Positions 1 through 8,718 of a DNA stretch of 64,000 bases are shown here, in pieces. The notes under the pieces are model-generated. The model saw only the letters and a list, made by a program, of their open reading frames with translations, had not been told where the DNA came from and made no database searches. A program made the translations under genes and the position numbers. Origin of the DNA: Saccharopolyspora hordei (lineage in GTDB: Bacteria; Actinomycetota; Actinomycetes; Mycobacteriales; Pseudonocardiaceae); the NCBI RefSeq assembly GCF_013410345.1, contig NZ_JACCFJ010000001.1:4816501-4880500 (forward strand). The letters run 5' to 3'. Each line of letters opens with the position of its first letter. Position 1 is the stretch's first letter.

Positions 1-202
1 GCACCCCGCGCACCACCTTCTCCCGGCTGAAGGGCTCGGTGACGCCGGAGCGCTTGACCACCGACAGCACCAGCTCCTCGATCGTCGTGAAGCGCCGACC
101 GCACGTCGAGCACGATCGCCTGCGCCGGATCGCCTGGCCTTCTTCGACCTCGCGCGAATCGACGACCCGGGAGTCCTCCCCGCGACAGAATGGGCACCGC
201 AC
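1..202 (-). CDS. nrdR: Transcriptional repressor NrdR (N-terminal part, cut by window edge)
   Basis: ATP/dATP-sensing zinc-ribbon repressor of ribonucleotide reductase genes. The visible 67 residues begin at a GTG and read [18 protein letters not shown], then a second zinc-knuckle pair [10 protein letters not shown], giving the four cysteines of the NrdR zinc ribbon. The start of the ATP-cone follows (residues about 45-67, with [14 protein letters not shown]). The C-terminal two thirds lie before base 1. The gene is transcribed away from lexA and sits next to the LysM gene, as in mycobacteria (Rv2718c-Rv2719c-lexA). Two NrdR-box-like sites lie upstream at 306-336, so autoregulation is likely. 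Confidence 0.95.
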   Translation of the reverse strand, partial: MRCPFCRGEDSRVVDSREVEEGQAIRRRRSCSTCGRRFTTIEELVLSVVKRSGVTEPFSREKVVRGV

Positions 203-305
203 CGGCACTCACCCCCTTCCCCCACGCCGTCGCCGCGTCCGCGGCAGCCGACGACGAACTCACGCTCCGTGGGCGCATGAACACCTGGGAAGCCCAACCT
301 GTGGA

Positions 306-336
306 CTAAATACACGGGCGTAACTACTAGATGTTG
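306..336 (-). promoter_or_regulatory. Tandem NrdR-box-like sites upstream of nrdR
   Basis: Read on the minus strand, CAACATCTAG (327-336) and GTGTATTTAG (306-315) match the known NrdR-box core CwAtATaTwG at 8 and 7 of 10 positions. Their starts are exactly 21 bp apart, about two helical turns, so both would face the same side of the DNA. They lie roughly 105-135 bp upstream of the nrdR GTG. The rest of the 262-bp gap (203-464) shows no convincing gene. That these are NrdR boxes is inferred from consensus match and position. Confidence 0.6.
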
Positions 337-464
337 TGGTCGACTCTAGACCGCGCCCGATCGCGACGCAAACTCGGGAGGGCCTTCGGAGCGTCGCCCG
401 CGCCACCCCCGGACACCGCCTGGCGAAACCCCAGGTCGCCCGTCCCGAACCCCCGCCGGGGGGC

Positions 465-908
465 TCAGTCGTCCACCGGGACGAGCAGGAGCCGACCGGG
501 TTCCGCGGCCGCCGCGCCGGGCCCGTTGACCTCCACGATGCGGTCGACCACCGCCCGCGGATCGGCGCCCGGCACCACCCGCTCGGCGATCTCCCGCAGA
601 GTGTCCCCCGCCCGGACCTCGACCAGCGCGGCACCTCCCGTCGTCGGCGCGTCGCGGACGCCGAAGAGCCCCACCAGCATGACGATGAGGAACGTGGAGA
701 TCGCCACCGAGGTCAGCCACAGCCAGTCGCCGCTCCGGCGCCCGGCGTCGCCCGCCGCCGGCTGCGGCGCGCGCGGCACCACCCGGCCGACCGGCCACCG
801 CTCCCGCCCCGGCCGGACCGCGCCGGCCGCCCTCCGGCCCGGCACCCGCGCGGCGGACCGCCGCTCGACCCGGCACGGCCGCCCCGCCGCATCGATGGAC
901 GTGGTCAT
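465..908 (-). CDS. LysM-like single-pass membrane protein, probable SOS-induced division regulator (ChiZ/Rv2719c position)
   Basis: A 147-residue protein: an arginine-rich cytoplasmic N-terminus (1-60), one membrane helix (about 62-82, WLWLTSVAISTFLIVMLVGL) and a C-terminal LysM-like domain (about 95-145, VRAGDTLREIAERVVPG) for peptidoglycan binding. The ATG is preceded by GGGAGG. It is divergent from lexA with a LexA box 29 bp upstream (937-952). In M. tuberculosis the equivalent slot holds Rv2719c (ChiZ) and in Corynebacterium divS, SOS-induced proteins that block septation; the size, topology and site support the same role. The function is inferred from topology and synteny, because sequence identity cannot be measured here. 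Confidence 0.8.
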   Translation of the reverse strand: MTTSIDAAGRPCRVERRSAARVPGRRAAGAVRPGRERWPVGRVVPRAPQPAAGDAGRRSGDWLWLTSVAISTFLIVMLVGLFGVRDAPTTGGAALVEVRAGDTLREIAERVVPGADPRAVVDRIVEVNGPGAAAAEPGRLLLVPVDD

Positions 909-936
909 GCCGCCTCCCGCACCCCTGGGACCATGA

Positions 937-952
937 TCGAATGCATGTTCGA
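937..952. promoter_or_regulatory. LexA (SOS) box, LysM-gene side
   Basis: TCGAATGCATGTTCGA matches the actinobacterial LexA consensus TCGAAC-N4-GTTCGA except for one base (T for C at position 6). It is centred 36 bp upstream of the ATG of the LysM membrane protein and would control that gene. Confidence 0.8.
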
Positions 953-1017
953 TCGAACCTGCGTGCGATTGTGTACCAAGAGACCCCCATAGGGCGATAC
1001 TTGGGGCGGAAATTAAC

Positions 1018-1033
1018 TCGAACAGGTGTTTGA
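1018..1033. promoter_or_regulatory. LexA (SOS) box of lexA
   Basis: TCGAACAGGTGTTTGA is an imperfect LexA palindrome (one mismatch, GTTTGA for GTTCGA). It lies about 93 bp upstream of the lexA GTG and fits negative autoregulation of lexA. An in-frame TTG at 1030 lies inside this operator, which argues against that codon being the lexA start. Confidence 0.85.
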
Positions 1034-1125
1034 TCTCTGTGTTTGCGGCGTCTACTGTGGAAACCGGGCGGCCAGAACCGTCGCCCCGCGATCAGCACCG
1101 CAGTTCAGACGGACAGGAGGCAGCG

Positions 1126-1842
1126 GTGGCGAGCAATGCGACCGGCTCGATCGAGGGCCGGGTACACGACGTCAAGGACTCCGAGGCCGACGTGCACACC
1201 CTGCCCGAACAGGCCAGCGGGGCCGAGGAGCTCAGCGATCGCCAGCTCCGGGTGCTGGAGGCGATCCGCAAGTGGATGCGCGAGCACGGGTACCCGCCGA
1301 GCGTCCGCGAGATCGGCGACGCCGTCGGGCTCACCTCGACCTCGTCGGTCGCCTACCAGCTCCGCGTGCTGGAGCGGAAGGGCTACCTGCGCCGGGACCC
1401 GCACCGCCCGCGCACGGTCGGGGTGCTGGTCGGCGGCGAGTCCGAACCGGAGAACACCGGGCAGGCCAAGCCCGCCTACGTGCCGGTGGTCGGGCGCATC
1501 GCGGCCGGCGGCCCGATCCTGGCCGAGGAGTCGATCGAGGACGTCTTCCCGCTGCCGAAGGAGATCGTCGGCGACGGGACGCTGTTCCTGCTCAAGGTCG
1601 TCGGCGACTCCATGATCGACCTCGCCATCACCGACGGTGACTGGGTCGCGGTGCGTCAGCAGCCCGACGCCGAGAACGGCGACGTGGTGGCGGCGATGAT
1701 CGACGGCGAGGCGACGGTGAAGACCTTCAAGCGCACCGACGAGCACGTCTGGCTGATGCCGCACAACTCCGCGTACGAACCGATCCTCGGCGACGAGGCA
1801 CAGATCCTCGGCAAGGTGGTCGCGGTCCTGCGTCGGCTCTGA
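1126..1842 (+). CDS. lexA: SOS repressor LexA
   Basis: Self-cleaving repressor of the SOS regulon (238 aa). The N-terminal winged HTH spans about residues 33-100 ([20 protein letters not shown] and [20 protein letters not shown]). The C-terminal S24 peptidase domain has the cleavage site Ala127-Gly128 (RIAAGGP), catalytic Ser162 (VGDSMID) and Lys199 (GEATVKTF). The GTG start was chosen because AGGAGG precedes it by 6 bases; a longer in-frame reading would begin inside the operator. A roughly 30-residue acidic N-terminal tail precedes the HTH, as in other actinobacterial LexA proteins. It is divergent from the LysM gene. Confidence 0.97.
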   Translation: MASNATGSIEGRVHDVKDSEADVHTLPEQASGAEELSDRQLRVLEAIRKWMREHGYPPSVREIGDAVGLTSTSSVAYQLRVLERKGYLRRDPHRPRTVGVLVGGESEPENTGQAKPAYVPVVGRIAAGGPILAEESIEDVFPLPKEIVGDGTLFLLKVVGDSMIDLAITDGDWVAVRQQPDAENGDVVAAMIDGEATVKTFKRTDEHVWLMPHNSAYEPILGDEAQILGKVVAVLRRL

Positions 1843-1903
1843 CGCAGCAGGCCCTTCCTCGTGGCGCCGAGCAACGCTGGCAGCCGGGCTCACGGGTGTC
1901 CGG

Positions 1904-2935
1904 TCAGCGGTTGCGGCGCAGTCGGCCCGCGAGGAAGACGAGCAGCCCGGCCAGCACGGCGGCGAACACCATCGCCTGACCGGTGGGCGCACCGGTCTCG
2001 TCGGTGGGTTCGACCCGTTCGGTGGGCTGCGATCCGGCACCCCTGTCCTCCGGCGGTGCGGTAGCGCGATCGGCGAGCAGCCTCGCGGCTCCGGGGATGC
2101 GGCGGACTGGTTCGTGTCCTTCTGATGCGGACAGCACGGCGCCGTCGGGCTCCCACGCGATGGCTTCGCCCTGAGGTTCGTTCGGCAGCGCGATGCGCAG
2201 GGGTTCTCCGCGCAGCGCGGCCACCACATCACCGTCCGGTGCGCTGTAGAGGTAGACGTCGGTGTAGGTGCGGATCGCGACGGTCCTGCCGTCGTGGCTG
2301 ACCGAACCGCCGGTCACCAGGGTCGAGCCGATTGACGGCGACACCGGGCCTCCAGGCGTCCCGGTCGAGCGCAGGGCGATCGAGCCGACCCGTTCCAGCG
2401 GCACCGTGCGTTCGGGGTCCAGCGGTTGCGCCGGGCGGTAGACACCAGCGACGCCCAACGGTTCCTTGGTGACGATGAAGGGCACACCCGCCCGGTCGAG
2501 CAGCAGCGCCTCCGCATCGTGCGCGCCGTCCGGGTAGGACAACCGGTGCAGCACGACACCACCCTCGGGCGACATCACGTGCAGCGCGACGGTGTCGCGA
2601 CGGCGGCGGTTGTCCCCGACATCGGCCAGCCACACCGACCCGTCCGGGCCCAGCGCCAGGTCCTCCACGTCGTACGGATCGACCGGGCTCGTGCGCACGT
2701 CCCGCACCGAGCAGTCGGCCGGGTCCAGGACGTAGACCCGCAACGCACTGCCACCGTCGTTGGTCGCGTACCAGGAACGCCCGTCGGAGGCCAAGCCGGA
2801 GAGCTCTTCCAACCGGTCGTCCCGCACCCGGCACTGCTCGACCGGTTCGGGCGCCTGCGCGGCCGCCGGTGACGCCGTGACGGAACCCGACGTCACCAGC
2901 AGCAGCGCGGTCGCGACCGCACCGACCGCGTTCAC
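1904..2935 (-). CDS. Secreted/membrane-anchored beta-propeller-like protein of unknown function
   Basis: A 343-residue protein with an N-terminal signal peptide (about 1-26, ending SPAAAQA). A large extracytoplasmic domain has repeated motifs typical of propeller blades (LSGLASDGRSWYATNDG, VEDLALGPDGSVWLADVGDN, EAIAWEPDGAVLSASEG). A proline/threonine-rich linker leads to a C-terminal membrane helix (about 318-338) followed by RLRRNR, which anchors it with the domain outside. Its GTG overlaps the hflX stop (GTGA), so it is translationally coupled to hflX. No enzymatic motif was recognised. Confidence 0.82.
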   Translation of the reverse strand: MNAVGAVATALLLVTSGSVTASPAAAQAPEPVEQCRVRDDRLEELSGLASDGRSWYATNDGGSALRVYVLDPADCSVRDVRTSPVDPYDVEDLALGPDGSVWLADVGDNRRRRDTVALHVMSPEGGVVLHRLSYPDGAHDAEALLLDRAGVPFIVTKEPLGVAGVYRPAQPLDPERTVPLERVGSIALRSTGTPGGPVSPSIGSTLVTGGSVSHDGRTVAIRTYTDVYLYSAPDGDVVAALRGEPLRIALPNEPQGEAIAWEPDGAVLSASEGHEPVRRIPGAARLLADRATAPPEDRGAGSQPTERVEPTDETGAPTGQAMVFAAVLAGLLVFLAGRLRRNR

Positions 2936-4395
2936 CCGGTGAACGGCTCCAGCGCGCTGGCCAGGTCGGGCCGGACCTTGGCACGGAGCCGGGTGCCCTC
3001 CGGGGTGTGCTCCTCGTCGACGACCTCGCCCTCGGAGTGCACGCGCGCGACGAGCTCGCCGCGGGTGTAGGGCACCAGCACGTCGACGAAGACGTCCGGC
3101 CGGGGCAGGCGGTCCGCGATGGCTTGGCGCAGCTCCGCCACGCCCGTGCCGCTGTGCGCGGAGACGAACAGCGCCTCCGGCAGCAACCGCCGAAGCTCGG
3201 CGATGCGCGTCTCGTCCACCGAGTCGACCTTGTTCACCACCAGCAGCTCCGGCGGCACCTCCGACCCGTGCTCATCGCTGATCTCGTTGAGCACCTGGCG
3301 GACCGCGGCGACCTGCTCGTGCGGCGACTCCTCGGAACCGTCCACGACGTGCACCAGCAGGTCCGCGCCGGTGACCTCCTCCAGCGTGGAGCGGAACGCC
3401 TCGACCAGCTGGTGCGGCAGGTGGCGCACGAAGCCGACGGTGTCGGTCAACGTGTAGGCGCGCCCGTCCGGGGTGGTGGCCCGCCGGGTGGTGGGGTCCA
3501 GGGTGGCGAACAGCGCGTCCTCGACCAGCACCCCCGCGCCGGTCAGCGCGTTGAGCAGGCTGGACTTGCCCGCGTTGGTGTAGCCGGCGATGGCCACGCC
3601 CGGCACCGCGTTGGCCTCCCGGCGCCCGCGCTTGGTGCCGCGCACCGTGCGCATCGCCGCCAGCTCCTTGCGGAGCTTGCTGATGCGCTTGTGGATGCGC
3701 CGCCGGTCGGTCTCCAGCTTGGTCTCACCGGGACCGCGGGTGCCGACGCCGCCGGTGGCGCCACCGGCCCGACCGCCGGCCTGCCGGGACATCGCCTCAC
3801 CCCAACCACGCAGGCGCGGCAGGAAGTACTGCAGCTGGGCCAGCTCCACCTGCGCCTTGCCCTCCTTGGAGCGGGCGTGCTGGGCGAAGATGTCGAGGAT
3901 CAGCGCGGTCCGGTCGACCACCTTCACCTTCAGCTTCTCCTCCAGCTGGCGCAGCTGGCCGGGCGAGAGCTCGCCGTCGCAGATCACGGTGTCGGCGCCG
4001 GTCGAGGCGACGATGTCGCGCAGTTCGAGCACCTTGCCGGACCCGATGTAGGTGCCGGGGTCCGGGCGGTCGCGGCGCTGGATGACGCCCTCCAGCACCT
4101 CCGAGCCCGCGGTCTCGGCCAGGCGCGCCAGTTCGGCGAGCGAGGCGTCGGCGTGCGCGGCGTCACCGTCGGTCCAGACCCCCACCAGCACCACGCGCTC
4201 CAGGCGCAGGCGGCGGTACTCGACCTCGGTGATGTCCGCGAGCTCGGTGGACAGGCCCCGGATCCGCCTCAGCGACGCGCGCTCGGCGAGCTCCAACTCA
4301 CCCGTGGAGGGCTCGGCAGACGCAGGGACTTCGTTGTCGTCGGCGTCGACCACGTCGTGGTCGAGGTCGGCGGACCAGGTCAAGGAATTCTTCAT
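2932..4395 (-). CDS. hflX: Ribosome-associated GTPase HflX
   Basis: GTP-binding protein that acts on stalled or heat-damaged 50S ribosomes (487 aa). The N-terminal HflX domain (about 65-200) contains YIGSGKV and DGELSPGQLRQLEEKL. A glycine-rich linker (GGRAGGATGGVGTRGPGETK, about 207-226) and coiled-coil helices follow. The GTPase domain has G1 GYTNAGKSS (271-279), G3 DTVGF (318-322) and G4 NKVD (388-391). The ATG at 4395 was chosen over upstream in-frame codons because the extra N-terminal residues look non-coding. It lies downstream of dapF with a 115-bp gap, and its stop overlaps the start of the propeller gene. Confidence 0.95.
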   Translation of the reverse strand: MKNSLTWSADLDHDVVDADDNEVPASAEPSTGELELAERASLRRIRGLSTELADITEVEYRRLRLERVVLVGVWTDGDAAHADASLAELARLAETAGSEVLEGVIQRRDRPDPGTYIGSGKVLELRDIVASTGADTVICDGELSPGQLRQLEEKLKVKVVDRTALILDIFAQHARSKEGKAQVELAQLQYFLPRLRGWGEAMSRQAGGRAGGATGGVGTRGPGETKLETDRRRIHKRISKLRKELAAMRTVRGTKRGRREANAVPGVAIAGYTNAGKSSLLNALTGAGVLVEDALFATLDPTTRRATTPDGRAYTLTDTVGFVRHLPHQLVEAFRSTLEEVTGADLLVHVVDGSEESPHEQVAAVRQVLNEISDEHGSEVPPELLVVNKVDSVDETRIAELRRLLPEALFVSAHSGTGVAELRQAIADRLPRPDVFVDVLVPYTRGELVARVHSEGEVVDEEHTPEGTRLRAKVRPDLASALEPFTG

Positions 4396-4510
4396 ATCGA
4401 GGCCATTGTCCCACGCCCCGCGACCCATTTTCACGCCTCGAACCCGCGGTGACCCGTTCGCGCCGGTGGGACGCCACGAACGGCCGCAGGCCGGCTCCCG
4501 CTGGACCGTC

Positions 4511-5353
4511 CTACGGGTGCTCCCACCAGCCGGCGTCGAGGCGCCCGCGGGCGACGAGCACGGCCGGCCCGGTGAGCGTGGTGGTCGACGGGGTGACCTC
4601 CACCTCGACGGTGCCGCCGGGGACGTGCACCACCCGCCGGCCGGTGTCCGCACCGGCCGCGCGCAGCGCCGCCACGGCCGCCGCGACGGTGCCGGTCCCG
4701 CAGGAGCGGGTCTCCCCCACGCCCCGCTCGTACACCCGCATCTGCACGTGGTCGCCCTCCCGCGGCCGGACGAACTCGACGTTGACGCCGTGCGGGAACA
4801 GCTCGGGGTCGTGCGGCGGCCGGGTCGTCAGGTCCAGCTCCGCCAGCTCGACGTCGTCGACGCAGGCCAGGTGCGGGTTGCCTACGTCGACGGCGATCCC
4901 GGTGAAGGTGCGTCCGGACGCGCTGGTGGTGGACTCGCCGAAGACCTTGGCCGCGCCCATGTCCACGGCCACCTGGCCGTCCTCGCGGATCCGCACCGGG
5001 CGCACGCCCGCCCGGGTGCCGACCAGCAGCTCACCGGCCTCGGCCAGCCCGGCGTCGGCGAGGTAGCGGGCGAACACCCGCACGCCGTTGCCGCACATCT
5101 CGGCGATGGAGCCGTCGGCGTTGCGGTAGTCCATGAACCACACGTCCGCGGGGACGTCGGCGGGGGCGTCCGGCAGCGCACCGGTCCGGACCACCCGCAG
5201 CACGCCGTCCGCGCCCAGGCCGCGGCGGCGGTCGCACAGCGCCCGCACCCGCTCCCCGGTCAGCGCCAGCGCGCCGTCCGGGTCGGGCAGGATGACGAAG
5301 TCGTTCTGGGTGCCGTGGCCCTTGAGGAACTCGGGCCCGTCAGGAGTGCGCAC
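4511..5353 (-). CDS. dapF: Diaminopimelate epimerase
   Basis: Interconverts LL- and meso-diaminopimelate for lysine and peptidoglycan (280 aa). Both catalytic cysteines are visible: Cys87 in NADGSIAEMCGNG and Cys218 in ETRSCGTGT. The N-terminal FLKGHGTQNDFV motif is typical of actinobacterial DapF. The GTG start at 5353 lies 10 bp after the miaA stop, so the two are co-transcribed. Confidence 0.96.
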   Translation of the reverse strand: MRTPDGPEFLKGHGTQNDFVILPDPDGALALTGERVRALCDRRRGLGADGVLRVVRTGALPDAPADVPADVWFMDYRNADGSIAEMCGNGVRVFARYLADAGLAEAGELLVGTRAGVRPVRIREDGQVAVDMGAAKVFGESTTSASGRTFTGIAVDVGNPHLACVDDVELAELDLTTRPPHDPELFPHGVNVEFVRPREGDHVQMRVYERGVGETRSCGTGTVAAAVAALRAAGADTGRRVVHVPGGTVEVEVTPSTTTLTGPAVLVARGRLDAGWWEHP

Positions 5354-5363
5354 GGGCCCGAGT

Positions 5364-6275
5364 CTACGGAGCCAGCGCGGCCCGGACGTCGGCGACCAGG
5401 CCCGGGTCGGCGGCGTCGAACCAGCGGATCCGGCTGTCGCGGCGGAACCAGGAGCGCTGGCGGCGGACGAAGCGGCGGGTGAGCTTGGCGGTCTCGGCCG
5501 CGGCGGCCGCCATGTCCTCGGCACCGTCGAGCTCCGCGAGGACCTGCTGGTAGCCCAGGGCCCGGCTGGCGGTGCGCCCCTCGCGCAACCCGGCCTTGGC
5601 CAGGGTGCGGACCTCCTCGACCAGTCCGGCGTCGAACATGCGCGTGACCCGCTGGTCGACGCGCTCGTCGAGGGCGCCGACCGGGCGGTCCAGGCCCACC
5701 AGGACCGCGTCGTAGCGCGGCGGCCCGGGCTTGGGCAGGTTCGCCGAGAACGGCTTGCCGGTGATCTCGATGACCTCCAGCGCGCGCACGATGCGCCGCC
5801 CGTTGCTGGGCAGGATCGCCGCCGCGGCGGCCGGGTCCAGCTCCTCCAGCCGGCGGTGCAGGGCGGCGGGGCCGACCCGGGCCAGCTCGGCCTCGTACGT
5901 GGCCCGGACCTCGGGGTTCGTGCCGGGGAAGGACAGGTCGTCGACGACGGCCTGCACGTAGAGCCCGGAGCCGCCGACCAGGATCGGGGTGCGCTGCCGG
6001 GCCAGGACGTCCTCCACGGCGGCGCGGGCGTGCCGCTGGTAGGCGGCCACCGAGGCGGTCTCGGTCACGTCGAGCACGTCGAGCAGGTGGTGCGGGACGC
6101 CCTGGCGCTCCTCCTCGGTGAGCTTGGCGGTGCCGATGTCCATCCCCCGGTAGAGCTGCATGGCGTCGGCGTTGACCACCTCGCCGTCGAGGTCCTGCGC
6201 GAGCTGCACGGCCAGGTCAGACTTGCCGGTGGCGGTGGGACCGACGATCGCCACCAGGTGGGGGAGGGACTGCAC
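5364..6275 (-). CDS. miaA: tRNA dimethylallyltransferase MiaA
   Basis: Transfers the dimethylallyl group to A37 of tRNAs reading UNN codons (303 aa). The P-loop VGPTATGKS (11-19) is followed by the substrate loops [19 protein letters not shown] and [14 protein letters not shown]. The C-terminal part carries the QR-rich [14 protein letters not shown]. The start is a GTG. It forms a tight unit with dapF, and the thiotransferase that modifies the same base (miaB) is encoded 4 kb away. Confidence 0.96.
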   Translation of the reverse strand: MQSLPHLVAIVGPTATGKSDLAVQLAQDLDGEVVNADAMQLYRGMDIGTAKLTEEERQGVPHHLLDVLDVTETASVAAYQRHARAAVEDVLARQRTPILVGGSGLYVQAVVDDLSFPGTNPEVRATYEAELARVGPAALHRRLEELDPAAAAAILPSNGRRIVRALEVIEITGKPFSANLPKPGPPRYDAVLVGLDRPVGALDERVDQRVTRMFDAGLVEEVRTLAKAGLREGRTASRALGYQQVLAELDGAEDMAAAAAETAKLTRRFVRRQRSWFRRDSRIRWFDAADPGLVADVRAALAP

Positions 6276-6328
6276 GCCTCGACCCTAGTTCGGCGCCCGC
6301 GGCGCCGGCACGGGCGGGGACGGGCCGG

Positions 6329-7033
6329 TCAGTCCTGCCGGGTCCAGGTGGCGACGTGGTAGGTGACGCCGTGCGGGGTCGCCGAGTAGAGGAGCTCGCC
6401 GCGCCAGGTCCCGCCGCCGGCCGCCACGACGCCCGGCAGCACCTGGAGCGCGGCGCGCCCGTCGACACCGAGTTCCGCGCACAGCCGCGGGTCCAGCGCC
6501 CGGAGCCGGTCGACGTCGACCTCGGCCAGCGCGGTGCGGAGCTGCTCGTCGAGCGGCGCGGCGCGCTCGTCCGGGGGACGGGGAGAGCGCTCGCCGGAGC
6601 AGTTCGTGCCGTCCGCGAGGACCAGCAGGCCGTCCGCCTCCGCCACCAGCGACTCGCCGAGCCGTCGGCTCTCCTCCGCCGGGGTGTCCGGGGCGAGCAG
6701 GCGCACCGTGGCGGAGGAGGCCCCGGCCTGTTCTCGCAGCAGGCCGGTGACCAGGACCGGGAGCGGCAGGCCCGGGTCCACCGGCGCGGTGCCGCCCAAC
6801 GTCACGCGAACGTCCCTACCGAACCCCTCGAACGTGCCAACCGTGTCGGGGCCGAACGCGACGGGACCCGACGGATCTGTGCCAACGGCCACCCATTCGG
6901 CTGCACGTTCCGTCAGACTGGAAACGGCGCGCGAACAGGCGCCCCGCAGACGCTCGGTCTCCGCGTCGGCGCGCACGGTCAGCGCGGGGACGAGCAACGG
7001 CGGGCACGGCACCACAGCGACACAGGTGATCAC
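6329..7033 (-). CDS. Conserved actinobacterial protein of unknown function (Rv2728c-like)
   Basis: About 234 residues. It begins with a hydrophobic strand ending in CPPLLVPAL, followed by an alanine-rich body with AAEWVAVGTD, VTGLLREQAG, VLADGTNCSGERSPRPPDE and a C-terminal WRGELLYSATPHGVTYHVATW. A conserved uncharacterised protein occupies this slot beside miaA in mycobacteria (Rv2728c). The early CPPLLVP and the internal D-G motif recall LigB/MEMO-type folds, but this is only an impression. The start is uncertain: GTG at 7033, or an in-frame GTG at 7054. The miaA start lies 53 bp downstream. Confidence 0.8.
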   Translation of the reverse strand: MITCVAVVPCPPLLVPALTVRADAETERLRGACSRAVSSLTERAAEWVAVGTDPSGPVAFGPDTVGTFEGFGRDVRVTLGGTAPVDPGLPLPVLVTGLLREQAGASSATVRLLAPDTPAEESRRLGESLVAEADGLLVLADGTNCSGERSPRPPDERAAPLDEQLRTALAEVDVDRLRALDPRLCAELGVDGRAALQVLPGVVAAGGGTWRGELLYSATPHGVTYHVATWTRQD

Positions 7034-7376
7034 ACCTGTGCACGGTAGAGGCACTGGCGGACGTGATGGTGCGGGGAGCGGCGACCGACGGCGGAGCGGT
7101 CACGTCCACCCTGCCCGCTGCACCCGAACAGGTGCTTGATGACAATGAAGCCGTGCAGGTCAGCGGAGTGCTGTGGTGGCCGCGCAGGGTGGTTCGCCGC
7201 TGCTTCGGCGCGTCGTTCGCGCGACGGAGTACCGATTCGCGCTGTGACCTGTTTGAATGCGCCAGCGGAGGCCGGACCGCCGAGGGGTTCGGGTCGCCGC
7301 TTGCTGGGCCCCGCCGCCGCGGGGCGCCCGTGCCGGGCACGGGCATCGGAGCGGGCACGCAAGGAGGAAGCCGGCC
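7034..7376. other. Divergent intergenic region
   Basis: This 343-bp stretch separates the Rv2728c-like gene from the divergent DUF349 gene. Short open frames on both strands have no recognisable protein and look like GC-driven shadows. Apart from a LexA-box-like sequence at 7124-7139 and the AGGAGG ribosome-binding site just before 7377, nothing identifiable is seen. Confidence 0.6.
7124..7139. promoter_or_regulatory. Weak LexA-box-like sequence
   Basis: CCGAACAGGTGCTTGA matches the lexA operator at 1018-1033 at 14 of 16 positions, including the non-conserved spacer AGGT. It is about 238 bp upstream of the DUF349 start and about 90 bp upstream of the Rv2728c-like start. Two changes fall in the half-sites, so LexA binding is only a possibility. 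Confidence 0.3.
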
Positions 7377-8703
7377 ATGACGCACCAGGACACGACCCCC
7401 GAGCCGGTCGCGAGCAAGGCGACCGAGGACTCGACCACCGGCACCACCCGGTCGACCACGGCCGCGCCCGCGGTACCGCCCGCGTCCGCCGATCCCGCCC
7501 GGTGGGGCCGCGTGGACGCCGACGGCACCGTCTACGTCCGCACCGCCGACGGCGAGCGGGCGATCGGCTCCTGGCAGGCAGGTGACGCCGCCGAGGGCTT
7601 GGCCCTGTTCGCGCGCAAGTTCGACGACCTGCTCACCGAGGTCGAGCTGCTGGAGACCCGGCTGAGCACCCGCGCCGGCGACCCGAAGCACACCTTGAGC
7701 AGCGCCAAGCACCTGCACGAGTCGCTGCCCGAGGCGGCGGTGGTGGGTGACCTCGACGCGCTGACCGCCCGGGTCGAGCACCTGCTGGCGCGGGCCGAGC
7801 AGGCCGTCGAGGGCGCCAAGCACGAGAAGGAGCGGGCGCGCGCCGAGGCGATCGCGCGCAAGGAGGCACTGGTCGCCGAGGCCGAGCAGATCGCCGCCGA
7901 GGCCACGCACTGGAAGAGCGCCGGCGACCGGCTCCGCGAGATGCTCGAGGAGTGGAAGACCATCCGCGGCGTCGACCGCAAGACCGACGAGCAGCTGTGG
8001 CGGCGGTTCTCCAAGGCGCGTGACGCGTTCAGCCGCCGCCGGGGCTCGCACTTCGCCGAGCTGGACCGGCAGCGCGCGGCGGCCAAGGCCCGCAAGCAGG
8101 AGCTCGTCGAGGAAGCGGAGTCGCTGACCGAGTCGACCGACTGGGGGCGGCACCGCGAGCCGCTACAAGCAGCTGATGGCGGAGTGGAAGGCGGCCGGGC
8201 GGGCGCCGAAGGACAGCGACGAGGCGCTGTGGCAGCGGTTCCGCGCCGCGCAGGACCGCTTCTTCAGCCGCCGGTCCGAGGCGTTCTCCGAGCGCGACGC
8301 CGAGTTCGCCGCGAACGCGAAGCTCAAGGAAGAGCTGCTCGTCGAGGCCGAGAAGATCGACCCGTCCGCCGACCTCAAGGCCGCCCAGGCCCAGCTGCAC
8401 CGCATCCAGGAGCGGTGGGACGAGATCGGCAAGGTGCCGCGGGAGCGGATGCGCGAGCTGGAGGGCCGGTTGCGGGCGGTGGCCGACAAGGTCCGCGCGG
8501 CCGCCGACGCCCAGTGGCGGCGCAGCGACCCGGAGGCGCAGGCGCGGGTCGACCAGTTCCGCGAGCGGGTCGAGCAGTTCGAGGCGCAGGCCCAGAAGGC
8601 GCGCGCCGCGGGCGACGAGCGGCGCGCGAAGGAGGCCCAGGAGCAGGCCGACCAGTGGCGGGAGTGGCTGGCGGCCGCGGAGCAGGCGATCGCCAGCCGG
8701 TAG
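7377..8703 (+). pseudogene. DUF349-family coiled-coil protein, interrupted by a +1 frameshift
   Basis: Full product about 442 aa. It starts at ATG 7377 after a clear AGGAGG. Residues 1-45 are low-complexity, then come tandem DUF349 repeats of charged helices (WKTIRGVDRKTDEQLWRRFS and, after the break, [20 protein letters not shown]). The reading frame changes at the five-G run 8143-8147: before it the frame reads ESTDWG, after it the homologous continuation [14 protein letters not shown] is in the +2 frame. Removing one G restores [10 protein letters not shown] and one uninterrupted frame to the stop at 8703. The mycobacterial counterpart is Rv2731. The cause may be a true mutation or a homopolymer sequencing error. 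Confidence 0.85.
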
Positions 8704-8718
8704 TCGCGGCTCGCGCGG

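Noticed and set aside
953-968. TCGAACCTGCGTGCGA as a third LexA box beside lexA
   Set aside because: The left half-site is perfect but the right half (GTGCGA) has mismatches in the core, weaker than the two accepted boxes.
5133-6362. Long open frames on the strand opposite dapF/miaA and, likewise, opposite metF, fadD15 and aroG
   Set aside because: They are low-complexity Arg/Gly/Ala/Pro frames with no domain, produced by GC-rich third positions of the genes on the other strand.
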